Shown piece after piece: positions 1 through 7,892 of a stretch of DNA of 18,300 nucleotides. The notes under the pieces were generated by a model. The model made no database searches. It had not been told where the DNA came from and was given only the letters and a program-made list of their open reading frames with translations. The position numbers and the translations under genes were made by a program. The DNA is from Clostridiales bacterium (GTDB lineage: Bacteria; Bacillota; Clostridia; Christensenellales; Aristaeellaceae). The stretch lies in the NCBI GenBank assembly GCA_004555535.1, contig SFHU01000055.1, positions 1-18,300 of the forward strand, read 5' to 3'. Each line of letters opens with the position of its first letter. Positions within the stretch are counted from its first letter, which is position 1.

Positions 1-508
1 TCCATCCGGACGCCCCGAAGATCAGCGCCACGGCCGTGAACTGACGGATGCCGTTGTACATCCAGGAGTAGATGTCCGTCGTCGCCACAAAGATGAAGAT
101 GGAAAACCAGTAATCCTCGGAATACCTCCGATAGGTCTTCATGATGCAGCAGCCCTGAATGATGGCGATCAGCATCAGGAATACGCGCGCCCGTCCGGGC
201 GCAATCATGCTGACCAGCACCTCAAAGGTATAGAAGCCCGCGTCCTTCGTCAGGCTCTGGATGTACGCGATTTTTTCATTGAACAGATCGGGCAGCGTCA
301 GATAGCCCCTGACGTACGCATAGGTATCGCCAAAGTAGCTCGAGCGCATGCCCGTCAGGAGGATGAGCGGCAGCATCACGATCAGGGCATAGACCCAGGT
401 GGCGCGCTTCTCCTCCCGGCCCATCACCCGCTCGCTGTGCACCATGCCGCCGGAATGCGCCAGCACTCCTGCAAACATCACCCAGACAAGCGGCAGCAAA
501 TACACCAT
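1..508 (-). CDS. EpsG-family polysaccharide polymerase, N-terminal part (runs off window)
   Basis: Multi-pass membrane protein, probably the Wzy-like polymerase that joins exopolysaccharide repeat units at the outer face of the membrane. Only the first 169 residues are present. The reading frame starts MVYLLPLVWVMF and has hydrophobic segments near residues 1-16, 38-55, 108-122 and 133-150. EpsG-like signatures are visible: RSSYFGDTYAY after the second segment (the family usually has R..xG.DT..Y) and YNGIRQFTA near the cut end. The ATG lies 15 bases after the glycosyltransferase stop, with AAAGGA overlapping that stop codon, so it is the fourth gene of the EPS operon. EpsG assignment is from motifs and context. 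A related O-antigen-ligase-like protein is possible, since the C-terminal half is missing. Confidence 0.75.
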   Translation of the reverse strand, partial: MVYLLPLVWVMFAGVLAHSGGMVHSERVMGREEKRATWVYALIVMLPLILLTGMRSSYFGDTYAYVRGYLTLPDLFNEKIAYIQSLTKDAGFYTFEVLVSMIAPGRARVFLMLIAIIQGCCIMKTYRRYSEDYWFSIFIFVATTDIYSWMYNGIRQFTAVALIFGASGW

Positions 509-523
509 AGAAATGTCCGTCCT

Positions 524-1678
524 TTACACGTTTGTGAGAATCTCCACGATCTGCCGGGAGACCGCATCCGCGCTGTAGCGGCTGACATCCGCGCGAGAGA
601 ATCTCTCCCTCAGCTGCGGTTCCCGCGCGATCTCCAGCACGCGCTGCGCCATTTTGCCGCTCTCTCCGACGTGAACGAGGAATCCGTTCTCCCCGTCCCG
701 GATGATCGGCACATGACCCCGGTTATCCGTCGCAACGACCGGCAGCCCGCAGTACATAGCTTCGACAATGTTGAGCGCAAGTCCTTCCCTTTTGCTAGAG
801 GCCACATAAATATCCGCCGCGCAGAGGCAGCCGCCGATGTCGCTGCTCCAGCCCGTGAAGCGCACGGCGTCCTCCAGCCCCATGCGCCGGGCCAGACGCT
901 GATAGTGCCCGTTCGCGTGATCCGGGCCGACGAGGACGAGCACCGCGTCCGGACGCTCCCTGCGCACCCCGAGGAGCATCTCAAGGAGCATCTCCTGGTT
1001 CTTGTTGCGGATCAGCTCCGCGACATACATCAGCACCAGCGCATCCTGCGAAACCTGCCATTGTTCGCGCTTAGCGTGCCTCGTCTGCGCCCTGTCATCG
1101 ACATCCAGACGCGAAAAATCGACGCCCGCACCCGGCACCTGAACAACCGAAAGCGCTTTGGGAAAGACGCGCCGGGCGCGCGCATCATCCTCATCGTTGA
1201 GCGTGATGAGCAGATCCGTCTCGCGGGCCAGCAGCCTTTCAATCGGATAGAACAGCAGCCAGTTGATCAGCGGCGCGCCGGTAAAAAAATGAAAGCCATG
1301 CGCAAAATAGACGACCTTCGTCCCCTGCCGGCGCGCGTTTTTCGCCGCCAGCCGGGCCACAAGGGCGCCTACAGGCGTATGACAATAGATGATATCGTAA
1401 TCGCCCTCGTCGATGACGCGGCGAAGCTGGCGGATTCCGCGCAGCGTATCCAGCGTAAACGGCGAACGCTTCCACAGGCCATGAATCTGATGGCTGCAGT
1501 AGGGAACCTCCTCATCGCCGGAGGCCGCTACATCCACCGTCCAGCCCTGCTCGCGCATCCGTCGGATGCAGGGGACATGAAACTTGAGCACGTGCTCCCT
1601 GACGACGTTGGCCACCAGCAGAACGCGCTTCGGTCTGTCCTTTTTCTCCATCCCCGCAATATCCTTCAGATCATGCAT
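524..1678 (-). CDS. GT4 family glycosyltransferase of the exopolysaccharide operon
   Basis: Cytoplasmic retaining glycosyltransferase (GT-B fold) that would add a sugar to the lipid-linked repeat unit. The 384-residue protein has an N-terminal Rossmann half (KRVLLVANVV near 18-27) and the block AHGFHFFTGAPLINWLL at about 126-142, typical of EpsD/CapM-like enzymes. The C-terminal donor half contains the E-x7-E motif, E298 and E306, in REGLALNIVEAM. The open frame continues upstream to about 1774, but that segment overlaps the preceding gene. ATG at 1678 was chosen because GGAGG lies 7 bases before it and it falls 19 bases after the upstream stop. Acceptor and donor sugars cannot be told from sequence. 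Stop is TAA. Confidence 0.9.
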   Translation of the reverse strand: MHDLKDIAGMEKKDRPKRVLLVANVVREHVLKFHVPCIRRMREQGWTVDVAASGDEEVPYCSHQIHGLWKRSPFTLDTLRGIRQLRRVIDEGDYDIIYCHTPVGALVARLAAKNARRQGTKVVYFAHGFHFFTGAPLINWLLFYPIERLLARETDLLITLNDEDDARARRVFPKALSVVQVPGAGVDFSRLDVDDRAQTRHAKREQWQVSQDALVLMYVAELIRNKNQEMLLEMLLGVRRERPDAVLVLVGPDHANGHYQRLARRMGLEDAVRFTGWSSDIGGCLCAADIYVASSKREGLALNIVEAMYCGLPVVATDNRGHVPIIRDGENGFLVHVGESGKMAQRVLEIAREPQLRERFSRADVSRYSADAVSRQIVEILTNV

Positions 1679-1697
1679 TATCTGCCCTCCGGGGACC

Positions 1698-2375
1698 TCA
1701 GGCCTCCCTGACCTTTTTTTCCTTGTCGTTGTCGATCTCCTGCTGTCGCGCCTCCACGTGCGGGGCCAGCGCACCGGTTCCGCCCTCGACGACGCCCCTG
1801 TGCCGCAGCACGTTGCCGATCGTCATCAGAAAGCAGGTCACGTCCATCTTCAGCGTCACATGACAGGCGTATTCGCCGTCGCGCATGGCTTTTTCCTCGA
1901 TCTCCAGCTCATCGCGCCCGTTGACCTGCGCCCAGCCCGTGAGTCCCGGCACGATGTCGTTGGCGCCGTATTTGTCCCGCTCCGCAATCAGGTCGTCCTG
2001 ATTCCACAGGGCCGGCCTCGGGCCGACAATGCTCATCTCGCCCTTCAGGATGTTGAAAACCTGCGGCAGCTCATCCAGGCTCGTCCTGCGCAGGAAGCGT
2101 CCGCTTCTGGTGATAAAGGCATCCGGCGAGTCAAGCAGGTGTGTGGGAACGTCGTGCGGTGCGTCCACGCGCATCGTCCGGAATTTGTAGATGTTGAAAT
2201 GGGTCTTTCCCTTGCCCACGCGCTTCTGGGTGAACAGCACAGGACCGGGGGAATCGAGCTTGATCCAGATTGCCAGCACGCCCATTACGGGAAGCAGCAC
2301 GATGGTCCCAATCAGGGAGAGAATCAGATCCAGCCATCGTTTGAAAACCCGCTGATATATTCTTTTCTTCCCCAT
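1698..2375 (-). CDS. Initiating sugar-phosphate transferase (bacterial sugar transferase, EpsL/WcaJ-type core)
   Basis: Membrane phosphoglycosyl transferase that moves a sugar-1-phosphate from a UDP-sugar to undecaprenyl phosphate, the first committed step of EPS assembly. The 225 residues match the short monotopic form: one hydrophobic re-entrant helix (about 16-40), then KFRTM (64-68), the catalytic Asp-Glu in SLDELPQ (99-105, D101/E102), the block ending in SIVGPRP (115-121) and PGLTGWAQVNGRD (143-155). It lacks the N-terminal multi-TM domain of long WbaP/WcaJ enzymes. The C-terminal tail after about 200 is charged and probably variable. Start ATG has AGGAGG 5 bases upstream. It follows the dehydratase directly, so its substrate is plausibly the dehydratase-derived UDP-4-keto or diamino sugar, which is inference. 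Confidence 0.93.
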   Translation of the reverse strand: MGKKRIYQRVFKRWLDLILSLIGTIVLLPVMGVLAIWIKLDSPGPVLFTQKRVGKGKTHFNIYKFRTMRVDAPHDVPTHLLDSPDAFITRSGRFLRRTSLDELPQVFNILKGEMSIVGPRPALWNQDDLIAERDKYGANDIVPGLTGWAQVNGRDELEIEEKAMRDGEYACHVTLKMDVTCFLMTIGNVLRHRGVVEGGTGALAPHVEARQQEIDNDKEKKVREA

Positions 2376-2402
2376 GCAGTCCTCCTGCGCACTCCGTGCG
2401 CT

Positions 2403-4403
2403 TCAGCCGGCGCAGGCCTCGCTCCCGCCGGCCATGCGCATCTCCTGCGCCTCGACCGCCGAGCGGTTGACCTCCTCCGGGTCGTGGTAATCCGGCACCA
2501 CACGCTTGAGGGCGTCCCTCACAGCGTCATCATCCTGCGTAGCAATCGCCTCCCGCAGAATCTGCAGCTTTCCATCGATCTGCGCGCGGCTGAGCGGCTT
2601 GTCCCGCTCCACAAAGATCAGGCTGTTCTCCGTCTTGTCCAGCTCCTCCGTCCGGATGAGCAGCTCCTCGTAGAGCTTTTCTCCCGGGCGCAGTCCGGTC
2701 TCGATGATGTTGATGTCCTTGTAGGGCTCGTAGCCGGAGAGGCGGATCATGTTCTCCGCCAGCTCGAGGATTCTGACCGGCTTGCCCATGTCCAGCACAT
2801 AGAGCTCGCCGCTTCGAGCCATCGCGCCGGACTGAAGCACCAGCTGGCTCGCCTCGGGGATCGTCATGAAATAGCGGATGATCCGCCGGTCCGTCAGGGT
2901 GACCGGGCCGCCGTTCATGATCTGCCGCTTGAACAGCGGGATCACGGAGCCGTTGCTGCCCAGCACGTTGCCAAAGCGCGTCGCGCTGAAGATGGTCTTC
3001 CCGTCCGCGCGGCTCTGCACGATCATCTCGCACATCCGCTTGGTCGCGCCCATGACATTGGTGGGATTGACAGCCTTGTCGGTGGAGATCATCGTGAACT
3101 TCTCCACGCCAAAGGCCTCGGAGACGCTCACCATGTTCAGCGTGCCGAACACGTTGTTCTTCACCGCCTCGCAGCAGTTGTGCTCCATCAGCGGCACATG
3201 CTTGTGCGCCGCCGCGTGCAGCACGATCTGCGGCCGATAGCGGTCAAACACCTGCTCAAGCGCCTCCCTGTCGCAAACGGAGGCGATCTCCACCTCGACG
3301 CTCAGCGTCACGCCATAGGCGATCTTCAGCTCCTGCTGGATGTCGTATGCGCCGTTCTCGTAGACGTCCAGAATCACGAGCCTTCTGGGATGCATTTTGG
3401 CGATCTGCCGGCAGAGCTCGCTGCCGATGGAGCCGCCGCCGCCGGAGATCAGCACCGTCTTTCCGCGGTAATAGGCCATCGTCCGCTCGTCCGTAAACTC
3501 CATCGGCTGGCGGAAGAGCAGCTCCTCGATGTCAAACTCGCGCAGGCTTCTCTTGCCGTTTTCGACGGTCTGTGTCAGCGGATAATCGTAGACCTTGATC
3601 TTGCAGCCCATCTGCATGTAGTGGTCATAGAGCGCCTTCTTGCGCTCCGCCTTCATCTGGGGCAGCGCAAAAACGATCTCCTGTACGGGAAAGCGCATCA
3701 GCCTCTCCTGCGTCGCCTCCGCCTCGGAGAGCACGCAAATGCCGTTGATGCTCCGGCCGATCTTCTCCCTGTCAATATCGATAAAGCAGCAGGGCTGATA
3801 GGCAGAGCGCGGGTTGTTGGTCAGCTCCTCCGCGAGCATGACGCCCACGCGCCCCGCGCCGACCACTGCGATGTTGATCTTCGGCGTGATACCGGGCAGC
3901 CCACTGCGCTGCCGGTTCGGGCTGTCCGTGATGCCCGTGACGCCGGAGGTCAGCTTTCTGAGCAGGGAAACCGCCCTGTTCCCGTCGTACTCATAAAGGT
4001 ACTGGTAAACAAAGCGCGTCGTCATGCAGCCCAGCAGGTTCAGCGCGGCAATGCACATCGCGCGGACGAATGAAATTTTGAAATCGGAGGGCAGCAGCAG
4101 CGTCTGCACCGCGTAATAGGTCATCCCGGCGAAGATGTCCAGGAGGATCATCTGCATATAGGCGAGCGTTCCGCCGTAGCGCCAGATCTGCCTGTACACG
4201 CCGCCGACTGTCCGCCAGCCGTAGATCGATGCCGCGCCCAGCAGCGTCTGCGCGATCACGGCTCCCCACGCCAGATGCTCATCCTCGCTGGGATAGATGG
4301 CCAGCATCACCAGATCGACGGCCAGCAGCACAAGCAGATCGCAGAGCATGAGCTTGAGCTTGTGCCGGTTCAGCCCCTCCGTCGTTTGCTTGATCGGATT
4401 CAT
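2403..4403 (-). CDS. Membrane-anchored UDP-sugar 4,6-dehydratase (CapD/WbpM/EpsC-type)
   Basis: First gene of the EPS operon. The long-form family converts UDP-GlcNAc to the UDP-4-keto-6-deoxy sugar that leads to bacillosamine- or QuiNAc/FucNAc-type residues. The 666 residues comprise four hydrophobic segments (about 18-36, 46-62, 80-103, 112-130), a first nucleotide-binding fold (VVGAGRVG, 180-187) and an extended SDR domain with GGGGSIG (321-327). The catalytic region is STDKAVNPTNVMGATKR (440-456). The usual SDR Tyr of Y-x3-K is Met451 with Lys455, which is normal for this long-form subfamily. The RFGNVLGSNGSVIP block (476-489) is also present. The frame stays open to 4451, but ATG 4403 has AAGGGA 5 bases upstream. 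No modifying enzymes (aminotransferase, acetyltransferase) are in view; they may lie past position 1. Confidence 0.92.
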   Translation of the reverse strand: MNPIKQTTEGLNRHKLKLMLCDLLVLLAVDLVMLAIYPSEDEHLAWGAVIAQTLLGAASIYGWRTVGGVYRQIWRYGGTLAYMQMILLDIFAGMTYYAVQTLLLPSDFKISFVRAMCIAALNLLGCMTTRFVYQYLYEYDGNRAVSLLRKLTSGVTGITDSPNRQRSGLPGITPKINIAVVGAGRVGVMLAEELTNNPRSAYQPCCFIDIDREKIGRSINGICVLSEAEATQERLMRFPVQEIVFALPQMKAERKKALYDHYMQMGCKIKVYDYPLTQTVENGKRSLREFDIEELLFRQPMEFTDERTMAYYRGKTVLISGGGGSIGSELCRQIAKMHPRRLVILDVYENGAYDIQQELKIAYGVTLSVEVEIASVCDREALEQVFDRYRPQIVLHAAAHKHVPLMEHNCCEAVKNNVFGTLNMVSVSEAFGVEKFTMISTDKAVNPTNVMGATKRMCEMIVQSRADGKTIFSATRFGNVLGSNGSVIPLFKRQIMNGGPVTLTDRRIIRYFMTIPEASQLVLQSGAMARSGELYVLDMGKPVRILELAENMIRLSGYEPYKDINIIETGLRPGEKLYEELLIRTEELDKTENSLIFVERDKPLSRAQIDGKLQILREAIATQDDDAVRDALKRVVPDYHDPEEVNRSAVEAQEMRMAGGSEACAG

Positions 4404-4589
4404 GAATGTCCCTTCTGTATAGGTCAGGGCGGCATTCTGCGCACCGCCCATCTGTCAGGAGCTGCAGCGCCGGAGAGACCAGCAAGTCCGCAGTTATCCC
4501 TGTTTATTCACATTATGCAGACAAAACTCACCGTTATTCCCGATTTTTGTGAAGAACATTTAAGAACGCACGTTTTGTCTTTCACATCC
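4404..4589 (-). promoter_or_regulatory. 5' leader of the EPS operon with a small hairpin before the RBS
   Basis: About 180 bases of untranslated leader separate the predicted transcription start from the dehydratase ATG. Near the start is a 10-base inverted repeat AACG-CA-CGTT (4565-4574). Just before the RBS is a GC hairpin, GGGCGG/CCGCCC at 4427-4449 with an 11-base loop and no T-run, so it is not an intrinsic terminator. Long EPS leaders in Firmicutes often carry processive antitermination signals (LoaP or EAR type), but I cannot match either here. Together with the promoter and 4619-4871, this accounts for the gap between the EPS operon and the hydrolase gene; no further gene is seen there. 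Confidence 0.4.
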
Positions 4590-4618
4590 ATTATACAACA
4601 CTTTCTCCATCTTTTCAA
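4590..4618 (-). promoter_or_regulatory. Sigma-A type promoter of the EPS operon
   Basis: On the minus strand the -35 box TTGAAA (4613-4618) is followed after exactly 17 bases by a perfect -10 box TATAAT (4590-4595). It lies in the most AT-rich stretch of the window and faces the dehydratase gene. Predicted start of transcription is near 4583. Confidence 0.8.
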
Positions 4619-4744
4619 CCCTCCCTCCATCCAATTCAATGATCAAAACAGTACTTTTCCAGGGCGTCAACCCGCTTTTTCCTTTGGGTCAGTCCATACG
4701 GCTCCGAAAGACATGCTTTATGCACATATACACCCTTTTTTTAT

Positions 4745-4793
4745 AAAAAAAGAGCGGCCAGGCTGATCTCCCGGCATTCCGGAAGCGCCTGGC
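4745..4793 (-). terminator. Intrinsic terminator after the serine hydrolase gene
   Basis: Reading the minus strand, GCCAGGC pairs with GCCTGGC, and inside it CTTCCGG pairs with CCGGGAG around an AATG loop. After a 4-5 base gap comes a run of seven T. It sits about 80 bases past the hydrolase stop codon. The T-run belongs to a perfect 16-base palindrome of seven T, AT and seven A (4736-4751). It separates the hydrolase operon from the EPS promoter. Confidence 0.65.
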
Positions 4794-4871
4794 TGCAGCG
4801 CCTGGTTTTCTCCCGGAAGCTCCGCCTTCTCAGCCTGACAGCCCCATGAAGCAAGGTCTTCTTTTCCGAAT

Positions 4872-6218
4872 TCAGTCCTCTGTCGTCACCTCGCCCCAGG
4901 CCAGCCCTTCCCAGCCGGGCACGCATTCCCCCAGCGCGCCGCACACGCGAAGCGCCGCGCGGGAACCGTTGATCGTCAGATGCAGCTCCATCGGGCAGAC
5001 GAAGTCGCCCCACAGCTCGCCATGCATGTTGTAGCGGTTTCCGCTCTCCCAGCCGCCGCTGCAGATGCAGGGCTGCGCCGTGCCGGGAAAGACGCCCTCC
5101 CGCCATTCCCCCGTCCCGCAGGGCAGCGTCCAGTTCTGCCCGTCGATGCAAAAGACGAGCCTGTCCGGATACAGGGTCAGCGCGGACATCGGCAGCCGGC
5201 TTTCCTTCATTTTTATATGCACACGCCTGTGCATGCCGGAACCGCCCGGCAGGGGCGCAAGCCTCAGCGCACGGAGCCTTTCTTGAAGCCGTTCATCGTC
5301 CGCCCTGTCCGACGGGAGCGCCCCGATGCCGGCCAGATGGCGGAAAAACGCGTCATAGATCGGCTGCACGCCCACCGGGGAGAGCATCATGTCCCCCGTC
5401 GTGCACAGCGCGAGCTGCTCTCCCGGCAGGCAAAGCGCCATCTGCCCACCCAGGCCATACATGGAAAAGCCCTCGCACATCCGCCAGAACTGGTAGCCGT
5501 AGCCGTAGCGCTCCTCCGGCGCGCCGCGCTCGTCGCTGGGAATCTGCCGGCTCGTCGCCGCATGCAGGTAGGCCTCACTGACGATGCCCTGCCCGTCCGA
5601 CATGCAGAAATTTGCCAGCCGGGAGAGATCCCGCAGCGTCATCAGCAGACCCGTGCCGCCCTGGCTCGTCCCCGCGCGGTCGCGGAGCCAGCGCTTCGGC
5701 CCGTCCATGCCGATTTTGTCAAAGAGCCTGCGCTGCATGAAGGAGAGGATGTCCTCCCCCGTCAGCCGCTCCACCAGCGCGCACATCGCCTGCGAGGCCG
5801 ACGTGTCGTAGTGGAACAGCGTCCCCGCCGGATGCGTGGGTCTGCCATAAAAGAACGGCTTCGTCCATTCCTCGTCCCGCAGCGGCGCATACATCGCCCG
5901 GTCATAGCAGGTGGACATCGTCAGCATGTGACGGAGCGTGACCTCCCGCAGCAGCGGCGACGTATTTTCGTCCACCCATTCCGGAAAATAGCGGACGATG
6001 GAGTCGTCCAGCGACAGGCGCCCCTCGTCCGCGAGCATGCCCACCGCCAGCGAGACGACGGATTTGCTCACCGAGTACAGCCTGTGCATCCGCTCCGCGG
6101 CAAAGGGCGCATAGTAGCCCTCCGCCAGCGTCTGTCCGCGCAGCGTCAGCAGAACGCCATGAAGGCCCTTTTCCTCCATCTCGTCAAGGAAATTCAGAAT
6201 CGCCTGTTCTCTCGTCAT
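4872..6218 (-). CDS. Beta-lactamase-fold serine hydrolase (class C/esterase family)
   Basis: Penicillin-binding-like serine hydrolase, more likely an esterase or peptidase acting on a small acylated substrate than an antibiotic resistance enzyme. The nucleophile motif SxxK is S49-V-S-K52. The second motif is probably Y137-D-T-S. A glycine-rich GLGGQ stretch (255-259) takes the place of the KTG/HxG strand. The fold covers roughly residues 10-285, and about 160 further residues form a beta-rich C-terminal extension of unknown role. No signal peptide or TM segment is visible, so it is predicted cytoplasmic, arguing against cell-wall work. ATG 6218 has AAAGGGG 8 bases upstream; a TTG further up has no RBS. 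It lies 71 bases after the substrate-binding protein and is probably the last gene of the transporter operon, so it may deacylate the imported sugar. Confidence 0.83.
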   Translation of the reverse strand: MTREQAILNFLDEMEEKGLHGVLLTLRGQTLAEGYYAPFAAERMHRLYSVSKSVVSLAVGMLADEGRLSLDDSIVRYFPEWVDENTSPLLREVTLRHMLTMSTCYDRAMYAPLRDEEWTKPFFYGRPTHPAGTLFHYDTSASQAMCALVERLTGEDILSFMQRRLFDKIGMDGPKRWLRDRAGTSQGGTGLLMTLRDLSRLANFCMSDGQGIVSEAYLHAATSRQIPSDERGAPEERYGYGYQFWRMCEGFSMYGLGGQMALCLPGEQLALCTTGDMMLSPVGVQPIYDAFFRHLAGIGALPSDRADDERLQERLRALRLAPLPGGSGMHRRVHIKMKESRLPMSALTLYPDRLVFCIDGQNWTLPCGTGEWREGVFPGTAQPCICSGGWESGNRYNMHGELWGDFVCPMELHLTINGSRAALRVCGALGECVPGWEGLAWGEVTTED

Positions 6219-6243
6219 GCCGGGAACCCCTTTCCACGTCAAG

Positions 6244-6274
6244 AGGGCTGCCGCCCCAAAGGAGCGGCAGCCCT
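6244..6274 (-). other. Strong intercistronic hairpin between binding protein and hydrolase
   Basis: A perfect 11-bp inverted repeat (AGGGCTGCCGC/GCGGCAGCCCT) with a 9-base loop lies 15 bases past the binding-protein stop. Neither strand has a T-run after it, so it is more likely an mRNA 3'-end stabiliser or partial terminator than a full stop. Such hairpins after binding-protein genes commonly raise their expression above that of downstream genes. Confidence 0.5.
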
Positions 6275-6289
6275 GAATTGCTCAGGCTT

Positions 6290-7822
6290 TTACTTGAGCG
6301 CAGCCGCATAGCGGTCATACTGCGCCTGCTTGACCTTGATCAGCTCTTCCACCTGCATGCCCTTGAGGGTTTCGATGTAGGAATCGAACTCATCCTCGAT
6401 GGAGGCATAGCCGCAGATGAACGCGACGGCGCGCTCGTCCACATAGGTGGTCAGGTCGGTCAGATACATCGAGATCGTGGAGACCTCGTCCTCGGTGGAG
6501 TAGACGTTCGGAAACGGCGCGCGGGCGTACGGCGCTTCCATGTCCGCGATGGCCTGCACATGCCACGGAGCCAGCAGGACAGCGGTCGCCTCGGCGGACT
6601 GCTGGGACGGCATGTTCGGCGCGTTGATGCCCAGGCCCTGATACCAGATCGTATCCTCGGTGCAGCGCGGCAGATACTCGCGGTTGCCGTCCTTCACCTC
6701 GTAGGTCAGGCCCTCCATGCCCCAGACGTAGAGATCCTGCGCCTCTTCGGACATGACGTAGTCAAGCATCTTGACGGCCAGCTCGATCTTGCCGGACTTC
6801 GAGTTGACGCCGAAGACGCCGGAGACCGGGTTGCGGCCGATGTAAGCGCCCGGATAGTCGCCGGAGAGCGGCGCGGCGCCGACGATGATGCCCTTCGTGC
6901 CGTCATACTCCGGATACTGCGCGGAGTAGAGGGTGGACATCTGCCAGGAGAAGTCGTAGGTGACGCCGGTCAGATCGTTCGCGCAGCGCTCGGTGATCTG
7001 GTCGCGGTTGAGGGAGGTGAACTCGACCTCCAGCAGCCCCTCGTTGTACAGGCCGTTCAGGAAGGTCAGGTAGTTGCGGTAGTTCTCGGACTCGTAGGCG
7101 GCATAGTGCACGACGCCCTCGTCGTCCGCATAGAAGCCGGAAACCAGATCAAGGCCGAACGCCGGGCCGAACATATAGGGCAGATACGCCGACATGACGG
7201 ACATCGGGATCTCGTCGTTCGGGTCGCCGTTGCCGTTCATGTCCTGATCACGGAACATGCGCAGCATGTCCACAAACGCGTCGAGCGTCGTCGGCGGCTC
7301 GATGCCCAGCTTTTCAATCCAGGGCATGTTGTACATCATGACCGGCTGATAGGTGGAGGTGACGACGGTCTGCGGCACATAGTAGATGTGGCCGTCCACC
7401 GCGGTCAGCATGGCCTTGATATCCGGGTTCTTCTCCAGGAAGGCCGCGTAGTTGGGCATGATGTCCATATACTCGTCGAGCTTGACGAACATGCCGGTAG
7501 AGAGGTAGGTCATGTTGTTGTCGGTATCCGGCAGCTAGATGATGTCCGGCAGATCCTGACCGGAGGCCAGCATTGGGCTGACGGTATCGGCGTAGATGGT
7601 CGGGTCGATCAGGTTCCACTCGATCTTGACGTTCGCGCGGCTCTGAAGCTCATTGAGCAGCAGCGCGTCGGAGAGATCGACGGTGGAATACCAGGAGTTC
7701 ATGGCCAGCATGCTGACGCTGGCGCCCTCCTCCTCGGTCAGCGGGAGCGTGCCTTCGGCGCAGGCCATGCAGCACAGCGCCAGCATCAGGGCCAGAACCA
7801 GGGCGAAGATACGGGTTTTCAT
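6290..7822 (-). pseudogene. ABC sugar-transporter substrate-binding protein interrupted by in-frame TAG
   Basis: Extracellular family-1 (LplA-like) solute-binding protein that would deliver an oligosaccharide to the two permeases encoded upstream. Without the TAG it would be 510 residues, normal for the family. ATG 7822 has AAAGGAG about 9 bases upstream. It opens with a signal peptide (MKTRIFALVLALMLALCCMACAEG); Cys21 could be lipidated, though the lipobox is poor and cleavage after ACA is also possible. Codon 96 is TAG (7535-7537), in the middle of DLPDII-TAG-LPDTDNN. The same frame resumes without any shift and runs open for 414 more codons. CAG (Gln) would fit the family here, so one C-to-T change explains it. 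The downstream part could only be made by read-through or re-initiation. The stop is TAA. Confidence 0.85.
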
Positions 7823-7892
7823 GTTGGGGTTCTCCTTTCTGTCTTGCTTTTTCAGCGCCATCCGGGCGCATAGAGCCAACATTTTGTTGCGG

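Noticed and set aside
440..460. Mobile elements, CRISPR, tRNA or rRNA anywhere in the window
   Set aside because: No transposase motifs, regularly spaced repeats, cloverleaf-like sequence or rRNA signature was found. The position given is only a placeholder for a whole-window negative.
1584..4073. 829-codon plus-strand open frame across the EPS genes
   Set aside because: It is antisense to the sugar transferase and dehydratase, both of which carry full catalytic motifs. The plus-frame product has no recognisable domain.
6219..6242. TTG at 6242 as start of the serine hydrolase
   Set aside because: No RBS upstream and it would begin inside the hairpin region; ATG 6218 has a proper AAAGGGG.
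7535..7537. TAG as a pyrrolysine codon
   Set aside because: Known pyrrolysine proteins are mainly methylamine methyltransferases. Nothing in an exported sugar-binding protein or its neighbours supports this, and a CAG-to-TAG change is simpler.
4980..7873. Long plus-strand frames (443 and 531 codons) opposite the hydrolase and binding protein
   Set aside because: Shadows of the minus-strand genes; His/Arg/Leu-rich low-information products without RBS.
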